Positions 1-7,769 are shown, counted from the stretch's first letter. The stretch: DNA of 10,697 bases from Helicobacteraceae bacterium (GCA_024635885.1 JAGXIA010000118.1:1-10697); one strand, 5' to 3'. The notes: generated from the sequence alone by a model not told the origin. A program made the numbers and translations.

Positions 1-1
1 C

Positions 2-562
2 TTTTTAGAAATTGCTAAAAAAGCCAAACTATACAAAGAACTTACAAAAATAGTTATTAGAAAAAGTTGTGAAGCATTCAAAGACAACAGTTATGAATTT
101 TCTGTAAATATTACTATAGATGACATTCTTGACAAAGATATTAATACATACATTTACGATGTGCTTAAAGAGTATAATGTAGCAGATAGGTTGACTTTTG
201 AAATAGTTGAGAGTGAAATTATCGAAGATTTTGATGTAGTTGAGCAATTTATAACTAAAGTAAAAGCTTTAGGCTGCAAGATTGCTATTGATGATTTTGG
301 CACTGGATATTCAAACTTTGAGTACCTTATGAAATTACAAGCCGACTTCATAAAGATTGATGGCAGTATTATTAAAGAAATCGTCCATGATAAAAAGTCT
401 GCACTCATAACATCGTCTATAGTCGCATTTGCCAAAGAGATGAATATACAAACTATAGGTGAATATGTAGAGAATAAAGAAATATGTGACAAGATAATAG
501 AGCTTGGCGTTAACACATCGCAAGGTTATTACTTTGACAGACCCCTTGCTAGCTTAAAGTAG
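2..562 (+). CDS. EAL-domain c-di-GMP phosphodiesterase, 3' part only (5' end off window)
   Basis: The frame is open from base 2 to the TAG at 560-562 and gives 186 residues of the C-terminal half of an EAL domain. This family hydrolyses cyclic di-GMP to pGpG and so lowers the second messenger that favours sessile growth. Visible motifs, in residues from base 2, are SVN (N36), an FEIVES segment (about 66-71), DDFGTGYS (97-104), IKID, GEYVE and QGYYF near the end. These match the usual metal- and substrate-binding N, E, DD, K, E and Q positions, so the visible part looks catalytically competent. The EAL signature itself lies upstream of the window. The first in-frame ATG at 161 is inside the domain and is not the true start. 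Whether a GGDEF, PAS or membrane sensor part precedes the domain cannot be seen. The 3' end overlaps the convergent lgt gene by 14 nt. Confidence 0.9.
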   Translation, partial: FLEIAKKAKLYKELTKIVIRKSCEAFKDNSYEFSVNITIDDILDKDINTYIYDVLKEYNVADRLTFEIVESEIIEDFDVVEQFITKVKALGCKIAIDDFGTGYSNFEYLMKLQADFIKIDGSIIKEIVHDKKSALITSSIVAFAKEMNIQTIGEYVENKEICDKIIELGVNTSQGYYFDRPLASLK

Positions 563-1382
563 ATTTTTTATTCTTGGAGTAAAAGTATATCCAAGTTAAA
601 GCTCCAAGCAGACTCATACTAAGACTTAAAATTTGTCCAAAGGTAACTGAGTTGCAGCATACATACCCTATTTGAGAGTCTGGAGCACGGTAAATTTCTG
701 CAATAAACCTAAAAATGCCATAACTCATTGCATAAACCAGGATAAGTTCTCCGCTGAATGTTTTAAATCTTCTGTATGCATAGACCACTAAAAAGACTCC
801 TAAGCCTTCTAATATGGCTTCATAGAGCTGTGATGGATGGCGAAGTATGCCATCTACATAAATACCCCAAGAAACATCTGTATGACGACCTATAAGTTCT
901 TGATTTAAAAAGTTTCCAACACGGCCAAATACATAGGCTAAAGGTATACTTATGGCAACCAAATCCATAATTTTTCCAAATGCAACTTTGTTTTTTTTAG
1001 AGTAAAGGTATGTCCCTATAAGAAAACCTAAAACGGCTCCATGATAACTCATACCTCTGATGCCTATAAATTCACCATTGACAAAGGGATTAAAGATTTG
1101 CCATGGATGAGAAATATAATAGAAAGTTTGAGTATCATAAAAGAGTATGTACCCGAGTCTTGCGCCAAGTATTACACCAATTTCAACATATATAAAATAA
1201 ACATCCAATTGACCAGCTTTAAAATCAAGTTTGTCTCTTTTAATAAAGTACTTGCCGATATATAGAGCGCTAAGGAGTGCTAAAACATACATGATTCCAT
1301 ACCAATGAACAGGTATGGAAAAAATATTAAAGGCTATAGGATCGAATGTATCGTAAATATTATTCCATTTGTTGTTTGGCAT
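549..1382 (-). CDS. lgt: Prolipoprotein diacylglyceryl transferase
   Basis: Lgt is an inner-membrane enzyme that moves diacylglycerol from phosphatidylglycerol onto the lipobox cysteine of prolipoproteins, the first step of lipoprotein maturation. The 277-residue product is of normal family length and is mostly hydrophobic, with several membrane segments. Family signatures are present in order: VHWYGIMY (25-32), IRGMSYHG (108-115, with the conserved His), GRVGNFLNQELIGR (153-166, the Lgt signature with its essential Arg/Asn/Glu), HPSQLYE (182-188), RFIAEIYRAPD (225-235) and GQILSL (249-254). The start is ATG, 8 nt after the stop of the Fe-S gene, with no strong Shine-Dalgarno, so it is probably translationally coupled as the last gene of the minus-strand run. 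Its TAG lies inside the convergent EAL gene. Confidence 0.96.
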   Translation of the reverse strand: MPNNKWNNIYDTFDPIAFNIFSIPVHWYGIMYVLALLSALYIGKYFIKRDKLDFKAGQLDVYFIYVEIGVILGARLGYILFYDTQTFYYISHPWQIFNPFVNGEFIGIRGMSYHGAVLGFLIGTYLYSKKNKVAFGKIMDLVAISIPLAYVFGRVGNFLNQELIGRHTDVSWGIYVDGILRHPSQLYEAILEGLGVFLVVYAYRRFKTFSGELILVYAMSYGIFRFIAEIYRAPDSQIGYVCCNSVTFGQILSLSMSLLGALTWIYFYSKNKKSTLS

Positions 1383-1390
1383 GTGGAAAT

Positions 1391-2674
1391 TTACTTTCTT
1401 AAAGCTTCAGCTATAAGCTCAATAGGATTTTTAAAAACTGTTTTTACATCCGCATAACCCATGGAAGCATTAATCTGCATACGACAAGCACTGCACTCAG
1501 CACTAACAATGTCTGCCTCAGTTTTTTTTATCATTGCCGCTTTGGGAATTCCGGCAGCTTTTGCAAAATGGTACTTCTCTGTCTGCATCGTTACACCACC
1601 AAAACCACAGCAGACATTAGGATCACTCATCTCAACCATGTTATAATTTTTGGAAATAAGATTTCTAGGTTCTCTGTGAATTCCCTGCATCTTTTTAGCG
1701 TGACAAGGGTCATGATATGTAACTATTTTTGTATCTTTTTTCTTTGAAGCCAAAAGTTGCTCTAAATGCGTATGATGTTGCAACCATTCTGTTGCCATAA
1801 AGATTTTATCTTTAATAGCTATCGCTCTTTCCTTCCACTCTGGCTGGTCATGGAAGTAGTGTTCATAGTCTATCTTAAGCATTGCAGAGCAAGTTGCTTC
1901 TGGAATTATAATAGCTTCTACGTCAGCACCAAAACTTTCAAAGTACTCTATATTGTGTTTGGCATTTGAATCGACTGTATCAAAATCACCTGTAAAATAG
2001 GCCGGAGCACCACAGCATTTTTGATCTTTAGCCAAAAATGCATCAATCTCTAGAGCTTCAAGTATCTCTAAAAGCCCTTCTCCAATATCTTTGTAATTGT
2101 AGTTAGCCAAACACCCAATAAAAATTGCAACTTTTCTTTTCCCGCCATTGTCTATATTTTCTTTATGAGAATTTAAAAACGATATTTTCATTAGACTAGG
2201 AAAAAGTCTATCAGTTTTAAGCATTGGGAGATTAAATCTTGAATTCATGGAATTAATATCTGCTTTTATTTTAAAGCCACATGTCTGAAATGTCCAGCCA
2301 AGTTTAAATGCAATATCATTTAACCATCTATGACGAAGCAGTAAGAAAAAAGCTCTTTTATACCATGCGATTCCAAATTTTTGAGCTATATCTGAGCGAA
2401 CCTGCTCTATTATCATATCTACCGGCAGTGCTTTTGGACAAACATCGACACAATTCGTACATAAAAAACAGCTCTCAAAAATATCTTTCGCGTTTTTATC
2501 TAGATCTAGATTGCCGTTCTGATACGCTCCGAGTAAATCAATAAATCCACGGGGAGAGGTTACCTCATCGGCATTTACATTATGAATAGTACAAACAGGT
2601 ATACACTTACCACACTTTACACACGCATCTGATGTCTCACTGAAATTGAAAATATCTTCTGGTTTTTTGCTCAT
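1391..2674 (-). CDS. Ferredoxin-type (Fe-S)/CCG-domain oxidoreductase paired with HemN
   Basis: The 427-residue protein has an N-terminal pair of [4Fe-4S] ferredoxin motifs: C18-x2-C21-x2-C24-x3-C28 and C69-x2-C72-x2-C75-x3-C79-P. Two CCG (heterodisulfide reductase B-like) domains follow. The first carries C188, C220-C221-G and C262. The second carries C324, C355-C356-G, C394 and C397. This is the architecture of GlcF, GlpC, LutA and HdrD-type electron-transfer subunits. The ferredoxin and CCG cysteines are present, and there is no membrane segment, so it is probably a cytoplasmic or membrane-associated redox protein. It starts 2 nt after the hemN stop, and hemN next to such a gene recurs in Campylobacterota. 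No glcD/glcE or glpA/glpB partner lies nearby, which argues against glycolate or glycerol-3-phosphate oxidation. A role as electron partner for HemN is an inference; the substrate is unknown. Confidence 0.88.
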   Translation of the reverse strand: MSKKPEDIFNFSETSDACVKCGKCIPVCTIHNVNADEVTSPRGFIDLLGAYQNGNLDLDKNAKDIFESCFLCTNCVDVCPKALPVDMIIEQVRSDIAQKFGIAWYKRAFFLLLRHRWLNDIAFKLGWTFQTCGFKIKADINSMNSRFNLPMLKTDRLFPSLMKISFLNSHKENIDNGGKRKVAIFIGCLANYNYKDIGEGLLEILEALEIDAFLAKDQKCCGAPAYFTGDFDTVDSNAKHNIEYFESFGADVEAIIIPEATCSAMLKIDYEHYFHDQPEWKERAIAIKDKIFMATEWLQHHTHLEQLLASKKKDTKIVTYHDPCHAKKMQGIHREPRNLISKNYNMVEMSDPNVCCGFGGVTMQTEKYHFAKAAGIPKAAMIKKTEADIVSAECSACRMQINASMGYADVKTVFKNPIELIAEALRK

Positions 2675-2676
2675 TT

Positions 2677-4044
2677 CTATACCGTTTTTGAAAATGTCTT
2701 AGAATTTGCTGCATGGTTTTTCATATATGCATCAAAAGGCATTGCTATGTTTCTAATTAGAAGAGTACCTGTCTCGCTACACTCTATTTTGTTTTCATCC
2801 ATTGTTAAAAGTTCATCTTCAGCAAATGGTTTCAAAGCTTCTATAGCATCTGCAAAGTATTCTTTAAAGTTGATATTGTAAAGCTTTTCAAATCTTCTTA
2901 TATCTAACTTAAAGTTACTCATAAGCTCCATAATTACATATTGACGAATCTGGTCATCTTCATTTAAAACTACACCACGTTCAAAAGGCAATTTTCCGGC
3001 ATCTATCGCCTCTTCATACTCACCCATGACTTTGAAGTTTTGGTTGTAACTGTCAACACCCTCGCCAATAGAAGTAAGTCCAATACCGATTAAGTCTGCT
3101 CCGCCTTTTGTTGTGTAACCTTGAAAGTTTCTATGTAGTTCGCCTGTTTTAATAGCTTTAAACAGTTCATCTTCAGGTTTTGCAAAGTGGTCCATACCAA
3201 TCATTTTATAACCGTTTGAAGTTAAAAAGTCTATAGTGTACTGCATAATCTGCAGCTTCTCATCAGGCAAAGGAAGAGTAGTCTCATCTATTTTTCGCAT
3301 AGTCTTTTTAAGCCAAGGAACGTGAGCATAGTTAAATACTGCAAATCTATCCGGGTTGAGTGTAAGAGCCAATTCTAAAGTCTCTTTGAAAGTCTCTAAT
3401 GTTTGAAATGGAAGCCCGTAGATAAGGTCAACATTTACAGAAAGCATATTATATTTTCGAGCTAAGTCCATGGAGTCTTTTGTTATATTGTAGGGTTGGA
3501 CACGGTGAACAGCGACTTGGACTTTTTCATTAAAATCCTGAATACCAAAACTGACACGGTTAAATCCAGTTTCGTTCATTACTTTCATCTGCTCTTCATA
3601 TATATAACGAGGGTCAATCTCACAACTAATTTCAGCACCCTCTATAAAGTTTGGAAAATATGATTTAATCTCTTGGATTATCTCTTTCATTTGTGCAGCA
3701 TTAAAATAAGTAGGTGTTCCCCCACCAAAGTGCATCTGAATCACTTCTCTTGTACAGTCTAAATGAGTTGATAATATTTTCAGTTCTTTTTTTAAGTAGT
3801 CCATATAACGAACCATCTTCTCTTCTTTAGAAGTAAATACAACATTACAACCGCAAAAGTAACAGGCACTTTTACAAAAAGGGAGATGGAAGTAGAGGCT
3901 TAAAGGGCGAGATGAGTCCTGAGACTCCATCTTTTTAATGTAAGTATCATACTCATAAGAATCGCTAAACTCTAAGGCTGTAGGGTAACTTGTATAACGA
4001 GGTCCCGGTTTAGAGTACTTTGTAAATTTTGCAAAATCCAGCAT
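2677..4044 (-). CDS. hemN: Oxygen-independent coproporphyrinogen III oxidase (radical SAM)
   Basis: HemN decarboxylates coproporphyrinogen III to protoporphyrinogen IX without oxygen, using S-adenosylmethionine radicals, in haem biosynthesis. At 455 residues it matches the E. coli enzyme length. The radical SAM cluster motif is C57-x3-C61-x2-C64-x-C66. The extra fourth cysteine is typical of genuine HemN and separates it from HemW. Other signatures are RYTSYPTALEF near the N-terminus, FGGGTPTYF (106-114, SAM binding), EIDPR (142-146), FGIQDFN (166-172), DLIYGLPFQT (206-215) and FQGYTTKGGADL near 307-318, followed by the C-terminal HemN domain. The ATG start is preceded by only a weak GGA. The 66-nt gap from the ABC gene is the largest in the run and may hold a promoter. 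Confidence 0.96.
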   Translation of the reverse strand: MLDFAKFTKYSKPGPRYTSYPTALEFSDSYEYDTYIKKMESQDSSRPLSLYFHLPFCKSACYFCGCNVVFTSKEEKMVRYMDYLKKELKILSTHLDCTREVIQMHFGGGTPTYFNAAQMKEIIQEIKSYFPNFIEGAEISCEIDPRYIYEEQMKVMNETGFNRVSFGIQDFNEKVQVAVHRVQPYNITKDSMDLARKYNMLSVNVDLIYGLPFQTLETFKETLELALTLNPDRFAVFNYAHVPWLKKTMRKIDETTLPLPDEKLQIMQYTIDFLTSNGYKMIGMDHFAKPEDELFKAIKTGELHRNFQGYTTKGGADLIGIGLTSIGEGVDSYNQNFKVMGEYEEAIDAGKLPFERGVVLNEDDQIRQYVIMELMSNFKLDIRRFEKLYNINFKEYFADAIEALKPFAEDELLTMDENKIECSETGTLLIRNIAMPFDAYMKNHAANSKTFSKTV

Positions 4045-4110
4045 GTTAATCCAATATTATTTATTTAATTAGTGCGATTATCTCTAAACATAACTAATAA
4101 AGCGATTAAT
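4045..4110 (-). promoter_or_regulatory. Leader before hemN with an imperfect direct repeat; possible internal promoter
   Basis: This 66-nt AT-rich gap contains GCGATTA twice in the same orientation on the plus strand (4074-4080 and 4102-4108), 28 nt apart. Each copy follows a TAAT-like stretch, so the repeat unit is about 14 nt. Reading toward hemN, a GATAAT hexamer (4082-4077) could act as a -10 element, but no convincing -35 is present. The repeat could be an operator for an oxygen- or haem-responsive regulator. In sequence this AT-rich it could also be chance. Confidence 0.3.
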
Positions 4111-5820
4111 TTATTTTTCAAACTCTCCGGCTAATCTTTGATAAACCTCGCTAGTCTGTAATAACTCATTATGATTTCCACATGCCACGATTTTACCCTT
4201 TTGCATAACAAGTATTTTATCAGCATGTTCTATAGTACTTAATCGATGCGCAATTGTAATCGTAATCTTGTCTTTTGTATATTCATTCAGAGCTTTTTGT
4301 ATTCTTTTTTCACTCTCATTATCAAGTGCTGATGTTGCCTCATCCAAAAGTAAAAGTGAAGAGTGTTTATAAATCGCACGGGCAATAGCAATACGTTGAC
4401 GCTGTCCACCGGAAAGATTTGTTCCTGATTCACTCATTATGGTATGAATTCCATCTTCAAGTGAAGCTACAAAGCTTGTAGCATCGGCTAATTCTAAAGC
4501 TTTATTTACTCTTGCTTCATTAATCTCCTGACCGTAAGCGACATTTGCCGCTAAGCTGTCTTGGAAAATATATATTCTTTGAGAAACTAATGAGATATGG
4601 TGCTTTAAAGAGATTTGATTAAACTCTTTAATATTAGTTCCGTTTATTAGAACATCTCCGCTATCAGGATCATAAAAGCGTAAAAGCATGTTTATAAAGG
4701 TAGATTTTCCACCTCCACTGTCCCCGACTAAAGCAATGTTTTCACCTCTGTTTATCTCTATACTAACATTGTTTAAGGCATATGAGTCTAAATATTTAAG
4801 CGTCACATTTTTAAATTCCACATGCCCTATATCTTCTACTAAAAGTTTAGTACCCTCAATTATACGAGTTTGTGTGTCAAGTATTTCAAAGACTCTCTCA
4901 CTCGCAGCCACGGCATCCTGAATTTTAGAATATATAGAACCAATACGGCGTATAGGCTGGAAAACAAGTCCGACAGCTGTTAAAAAGGCTGTAAACTCAC
5001 CAACACTCATATGTCCATTATAAACTTCTTTACCGCCGATAAAAATAACGGCAGCAAGACCTGCCGCCCCTACTATTTCCATCAATGGTGAAACTATCTC
5101 ACCCACATAAACAGACTTCATATTTATTTTAAAAAACTGCCAGTTTTGAACACTGAAACGCTCTACTTCATGTTTCTCAGTAGCATTTGCTTTTATGATT
5201 TCAGAATTGTTAAAAACTTCAGTAAGGCGAGTTACTACATCTGCATTTTTAGCCTGTGAACGGTGGGAATATTTTTTGAGTTTTTTTGCAATGAGTATAA
5301 GTGGGTAAATTACGACAGGAACTACTATTAACGAATAAAAAGCCAGAGTAGCATTTAAATAAATAACATAACCGACAAGAGCAACAACCGTTAAACTCTC
5401 ACGAAAAAGCTCTGGAAGCATGTTTGAGACAAAATACTGAATACGGTTAATGTCATTTGTAACACGGGAAATAAGTTCTCCACTTCTGTTTAAATAAAGA
5501 AAGGTCATATCAAGATGTATGATTTTATCAAGTAAAAGCTCACGAAATCTTGTAACAATATGTTGCCCGATATAGTTCATAAACACAGACTGCACATAAC
5601 GTCCAATAGCTTTTAAAAAGTAGATAGCAATCAAAGCGATTGGAATGATATAGAGCATTTCCTCTTTTTTTGCAATAAACATTTCATCCATTAAAGGTTT
5701 CATAATCTGAGCAGTTGCAGTTGTAGCAGCTACTGTTAAGATAATCCCTACTAGAACAAATAGATATTGTAATTTATACTCTTTAATATATGGCCAGTAT
5801 CGTTTAAAAATTTTCTTCAA
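4111..5820 (-). CDS. msbA: MsbA-type ABC exporter (lipid A/lipid-linked glycan flippase), fused TMD-NBD half-transporter
   Basis: This is a 569-residue half-transporter that would work as a homodimer in the inner membrane. The N-terminal ABC transmembrane domain (about 1-310) has six predicted helices, including segments near 18-38, 57-80, 140-177 and 245-290. The C-terminal ATPase domain carries Walker A GDSGGGKST (366-374), the Q-loop glutamine at 414, the signature LSGGQ (469-473), Walker B ending in D493-E494, the D-loop SALD and the switch histidine H525, so it looks fully active. Length and order fit MsbA, which flips lipid A-core; PglK-type oligosaccharide flippases look very similar and cannot be excluded. 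The YejM-like gene 24 nt upstream favours the lipid A reading. The start is TTG with an AGGAA site 5 nt upstream; translation begins (M)KKIFKRYWPY. Confidence 0.87.
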   Translation of the reverse strand: MKKIFKRYWPYIKEYKLQYLFVLVGIILTVAATTATAQIMKPLMDEMFIAKKEEMLYIIPIALIAIYFLKAIGRYVQSVFMNYIGQHIVTRFRELLLDKIIHLDMTFLYLNRSGELISRVTNDINRIQYFVSNMLPELFRESLTVVALVGYVIYLNATLAFYSLIVVPVVIYPLILIAKKLKKYSHRSQAKNADVVTRLTEVFNNSEIIKANATEKHEVERFSVQNWQFFKINMKSVYVGEIVSPLMEIVGAAGLAAVIFIGGKEVYNGHMSVGEFTAFLTAVGLVFQPIRRIGSIYSKIQDAVAASERVFEILDTQTRIIEGTKLLVEDIGHVEFKNVTLKYLDSYALNNVSIEINRGENIALVGDSGGGKSTFINMLLRFYDPDSGDVLINGTNIKEFNQISLKHHISLVSQRIYIFQDSLAANVAYGQEINEARVNKALELADATSFVASLEDGIHTIMSESGTNLSGGQRQRIAIARAIYKHSSLLLLDEATSALDNESEKRIQKALNEYTKDKITITIAHRLSTIEHADKILVMQKGKIVACGNHNELLQTSEVYQRLAGEFEK

Positions 5821-5825
5821 ATATA

Positions 5826-5830
5826 TTCCT
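5826..5830 (-). promoter_or_regulatory. Ribosome binding site setting the TTG start of the ABC exporter
   Basis: The minus strand reads AGGAA here, 5 nt before the TTG at 5820-5818. It lies within the 24-nt gap after the YejM-like stop codon and supports TTG over any internal ATG. Confidence 0.6.
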
Positions 5831-5844
5831 ATTAATTTACTTCT

Positions 5845-7689
5845 TTAATGAATAAATCTACTGTTTTCATCAAGTACTTTTAAAAGTATTGCTTGTCTTT
5901 TTGTGTCTTTTTGATCCGTTACCAGTTCGTAAGATTTAGTTTTATAAGTTTTATTATCAAATATTCTGTCTGGCAGATTTGAAAAGACGTTAACATATTC
6001 ATCTGTTAGAATTGCATTATCATTCCAATTACCTATGTAAGCAAATTCTCTGTTATACTCAGGACTTAATAAAGAATAACCGCTACTATAATCCTTCGTT
6101 TCATTATCTACCCCTACATAGGACATTAAAGTAGGAACAATATCCAGATGTGAAGTCAGTTTATTAATGACTTTATGTTCAGATTTTGGCAAATGAACAA
6201 TAAATGGGACATGGACCTGTTCATAATTATATGAGCTGTTATGTCCAAAATTTCCGTGTTCATAGAATTCTTGTCCATGGTCAGCTGTAATAATGATTAT
6301 AGAGTTTTCGTACAAACCTTTTTCTTTAAGTTTTTTAATCATATCTCCTACGAGTTCATCATTATAAAAAATAGCGTTTTTGTACTGGTTAAGAAGTGTT
6401 TGCGTATCTTTTTCGTTAACCGTCAAATAATTCACTTCACCATAATGATCCGGTAAAAAATTTCTATGTGTTTTTGGATAAGAATTACTGTGTGGCGAGT
6501 CTAAAAATACAAAAGAAAATAGAGGTTTTTTAAGATCAGCATTATCAACCCACTGAAGAAACTCATCTGTTGTCTGTTTGTCTTTTTCATATGTTAGCCC
6601 TGTGTGCTCATCACTTATACTATTTTGAATATCAAAATATGCTGTTTTTCTAAACTCTGGCCAGGCTGTTGATGTAGCAGAAAATATATGGGTCTGATAG
6701 TCAAGTTTTAATAAAGTATTAAAAAGAATAGAACCTTTTTGAGCATTCAGAAATACAAACCAATACGAAGAATTTAGCCCATACATCATAGAAAATATAC
6801 CGAATCTTGTTGCATTTCCACCATTCATATGGTTAGTATAAACACTACTGCTTTTTGCCAAATCATAAATATTTGGAGCAACTTCACTGGACATTATTGA
6901 TGCTCTGGCAGAATCTAAGGCAAATATAAAAATATTAGTCGGGTTTGGCTTTGAGATAGTTATCGGTTTTGTAGGGTAGTTTAAGTTTTTATTGGAATTT
7001 ATGCTCAAAGACTGCTTTTGGCTTGTCTCACCCTTCATATCAAAAGTCTCTTCCATAAAACCTGTAAAATCCATTGGTTGATACAAAGGAATAACTTTCG
7101 TTGGCTCTAAATATTCAGTTTTAGCATACATATTTGCAAAACCGTAAATAATTTTTTCAGCTAAAATAACCATAAAAAGTAATGAGAGTGCATATACATT
7201 TATATTACGATTGAGCTTTTTTTTATTGTTAACTAAGGCTTTATGTATTTTTGTATATAAATAAAACTCAAATATTACAAAAAATACCAAAATTAAAATA
7301 GCAGCTATAATTGGCATAATACCTATTTGAATACTGTCAAAAGCATCCGGTGAGAATAAAATATTAATAACCATTGCGTTGATATGAAACTTCCATATTC
7401 TAAAAATAAAAAAGTCAACAATCAAAGCTATATTAGTAAGGATAAAAATCGAAGCAGAAAACCATGCAAATGTTATTTTAAACCAAGAAAAAGGCATCAA
7501 TATTATGTAATATATTAAATAAAGTGTAGCCGCTGTAGAAATAGAAGCCCCGAATATAAATAAGTATGTTGAAAATATATAGTGATCATTTAATGGCATA
7601 AACACTAAAAAAATCAATATAGAAAGAAGTAAATTCGCTTTTATAAATAATGACAGATCAAGCATGTTTTCTCGAAATTTTGCAATCAA
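5845..7689 (-). CDS. YejM/PbgA/LapC-like inner-membrane protein (DUF3413 plus sulfatase-fold domain), metal ligands retained
   Basis: The 614-residue protein has five hydrophobic segments at the N-terminus (about 15-32, 40-66, 75-96, 122-145 and 165-185) and an alkaline-phosphatase/sulfatase-fold domain from about 250 onward, expected in the periplasm. Resemblance to E. coli YejM is seen at several points: the RIWKFHINAMV region (97-107), PLYQPMDF before the soluble domain, HMNGGNATRFGIF (287-299) followed by YGLNSSY, and the C-terminal LLKVLDENSRFIH. YejM binds lipid A/LPS and restrains LpxC turnover in enterobacteria. Here the catalytic-type residues are kept: D259, T294 as candidate nucleophile, H400, D470-H471 and H483. 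An EptA-type phosphoethanolamine transferase is less likely given the YejM-like motifs. The TTG start at 7689 is chosen for its AAGGAA site at 8-nt spacing; an ATG at 7665 would drop eight residues. It leads the minus-strand operon. Confidence 0.85.
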   Translation of the reverse strand: MIAKFRENMLDLSLFIKANLLLSILIFLVFMPLNDHYIFSTYLFIFGASISTAATLYLIYYIILMPFSWFKITFAWFSASIFILTNIALIVDFFIFRIWKFHINAMVINILFSPDAFDSIQIGIMPIIAAILILVFFVIFEFYLYTKIHKALVNNKKKLNRNINVYALSLLFMVILAEKIIYGFANMYAKTEYLEPTKVIPLYQPMDFTGFMEETFDMKGETSQKQSLSINSNKNLNYPTKPITISKPNPTNIFIFALDSARASIMSSEVAPNIYDLAKSSSVYTNHMNGGNATRFGIFSMMYGLNSSYWFVFLNAQKGSILFNTLLKLDYQTHIFSATSTAWPEFRKTAYFDIQNSISDEHTGLTYEKDKQTTDEFLQWVDNADLKKPLFSFVFLDSPHSNSYPKTHRNFLPDHYGEVNYLTVNEKDTQTLLNQYKNAIFYNDELVGDMIKKLKEKGLYENSIIIITADHGQEFYEHGNFGHNSSYNYEQVHVPFIVHLPKSEHKVINKLTSHLDIVPTLMSYVGVDNETKDYSSGYSLLSPEYNREFAYIGNWNDNAILTDEYVNVFSNLPDRIFDNKTYKTKSYELVTDQKDTKRQAILLKVLDENSRFIH

Positions 7690-7697
7690 ACTCTATG

Positions 7698-7703
7698 TTC
7701 CTT
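7698..7703 (-). promoter_or_regulatory. Ribosome binding site for the YejM-like gene (TTG start)
   Basis: The minus strand reads AAGGAA, 8 nt before the TTG at 7689-7687. The alternative ATG at 7665 has only a weak GAGA upstream, so this site decides the start. Confidence 0.65.
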
Positions 7704-7714
7704 TTTAAATTATA

Positions 7715-7724
7715 CACATATGTG
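7715..7724. promoter_or_regulatory. Perfect 10-bp palindrome CACATATGTG, candidate operator
   Basis: The perfect inverted repeat is flanked by TAT at 7711-7713 and ATA at 7726-7728, which extends it to 18 bp with one mismatched pair. It lies between the likely -10 (7743-7748) and the ribosome binding site of the YejM-like gene, where a repressor could block transcription. No regulator is identified. Confidence 0.35.
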
Positions 7725-7742
7725 CATAAGTTCGTTAGTGGA

Positions 7743-7748
7743 ATTATA
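7743..7748 (-). promoter_or_regulatory. -10 element for the minus-strand envelope operon
   Basis: The minus strand reads TATAAT, a perfect sigma-70 -10 hexamer. Transcription would start near 7736, leaving a leader of about 45 nt before the TTG. A weak TTTACA (7773-7768) lies at 19-nt spacing; Campylobacterota promoters commonly lack a clear -35. Confidence 0.5.
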
Positions 7749-7769
7749 CCTTCTTAATCATATTTTTTG

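Noticed and set aside
154..516. Minus-strand open frame of 120 codons across the EAL gene
   Set aside because: It is antisense to a clear EAL domain with conserved motifs, has no ribosome binding site and no recognisable domain. It reads as a shadow frame.
1041..1265. Plus-strand open frame inside lgt
   Set aside because: It lies wholly opposite the conserved Lgt signature regions and encodes nothing recognisable.
1391..2674. GlcF or GlpC subunit of glycolate or glycerol-3-phosphate dehydrogenase
   Set aside because: The domain order fits, but no flavin dehydrogenase partner gene is adjacent and hemN is the immediate neighbour.
2677..4044. HemW (haem chaperone, HemN-like)
   Set aside because: The four-cysteine C57/C61/C64/C66 motif, the 455-residue length and the YTTKGGADL region fit true HemN; HemW lacks the fourth cysteine and is shorter.
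5845..7689. EptA phosphoethanolamine transferase or LtaS-type synthase
   Set aside because: The fold family is shared, but the DUF3413-like FHIN region, HMNGGNATRFGIF and the RFIH C-terminus match YejM better.
7707..7712. A second TATAAT on the minus strand near the YejM-like gene
   Set aside because: Transcription from it would start within or after the AAGGAA site at 7698-7703, leaving no usable leader, so 7743-7748 is preferred.
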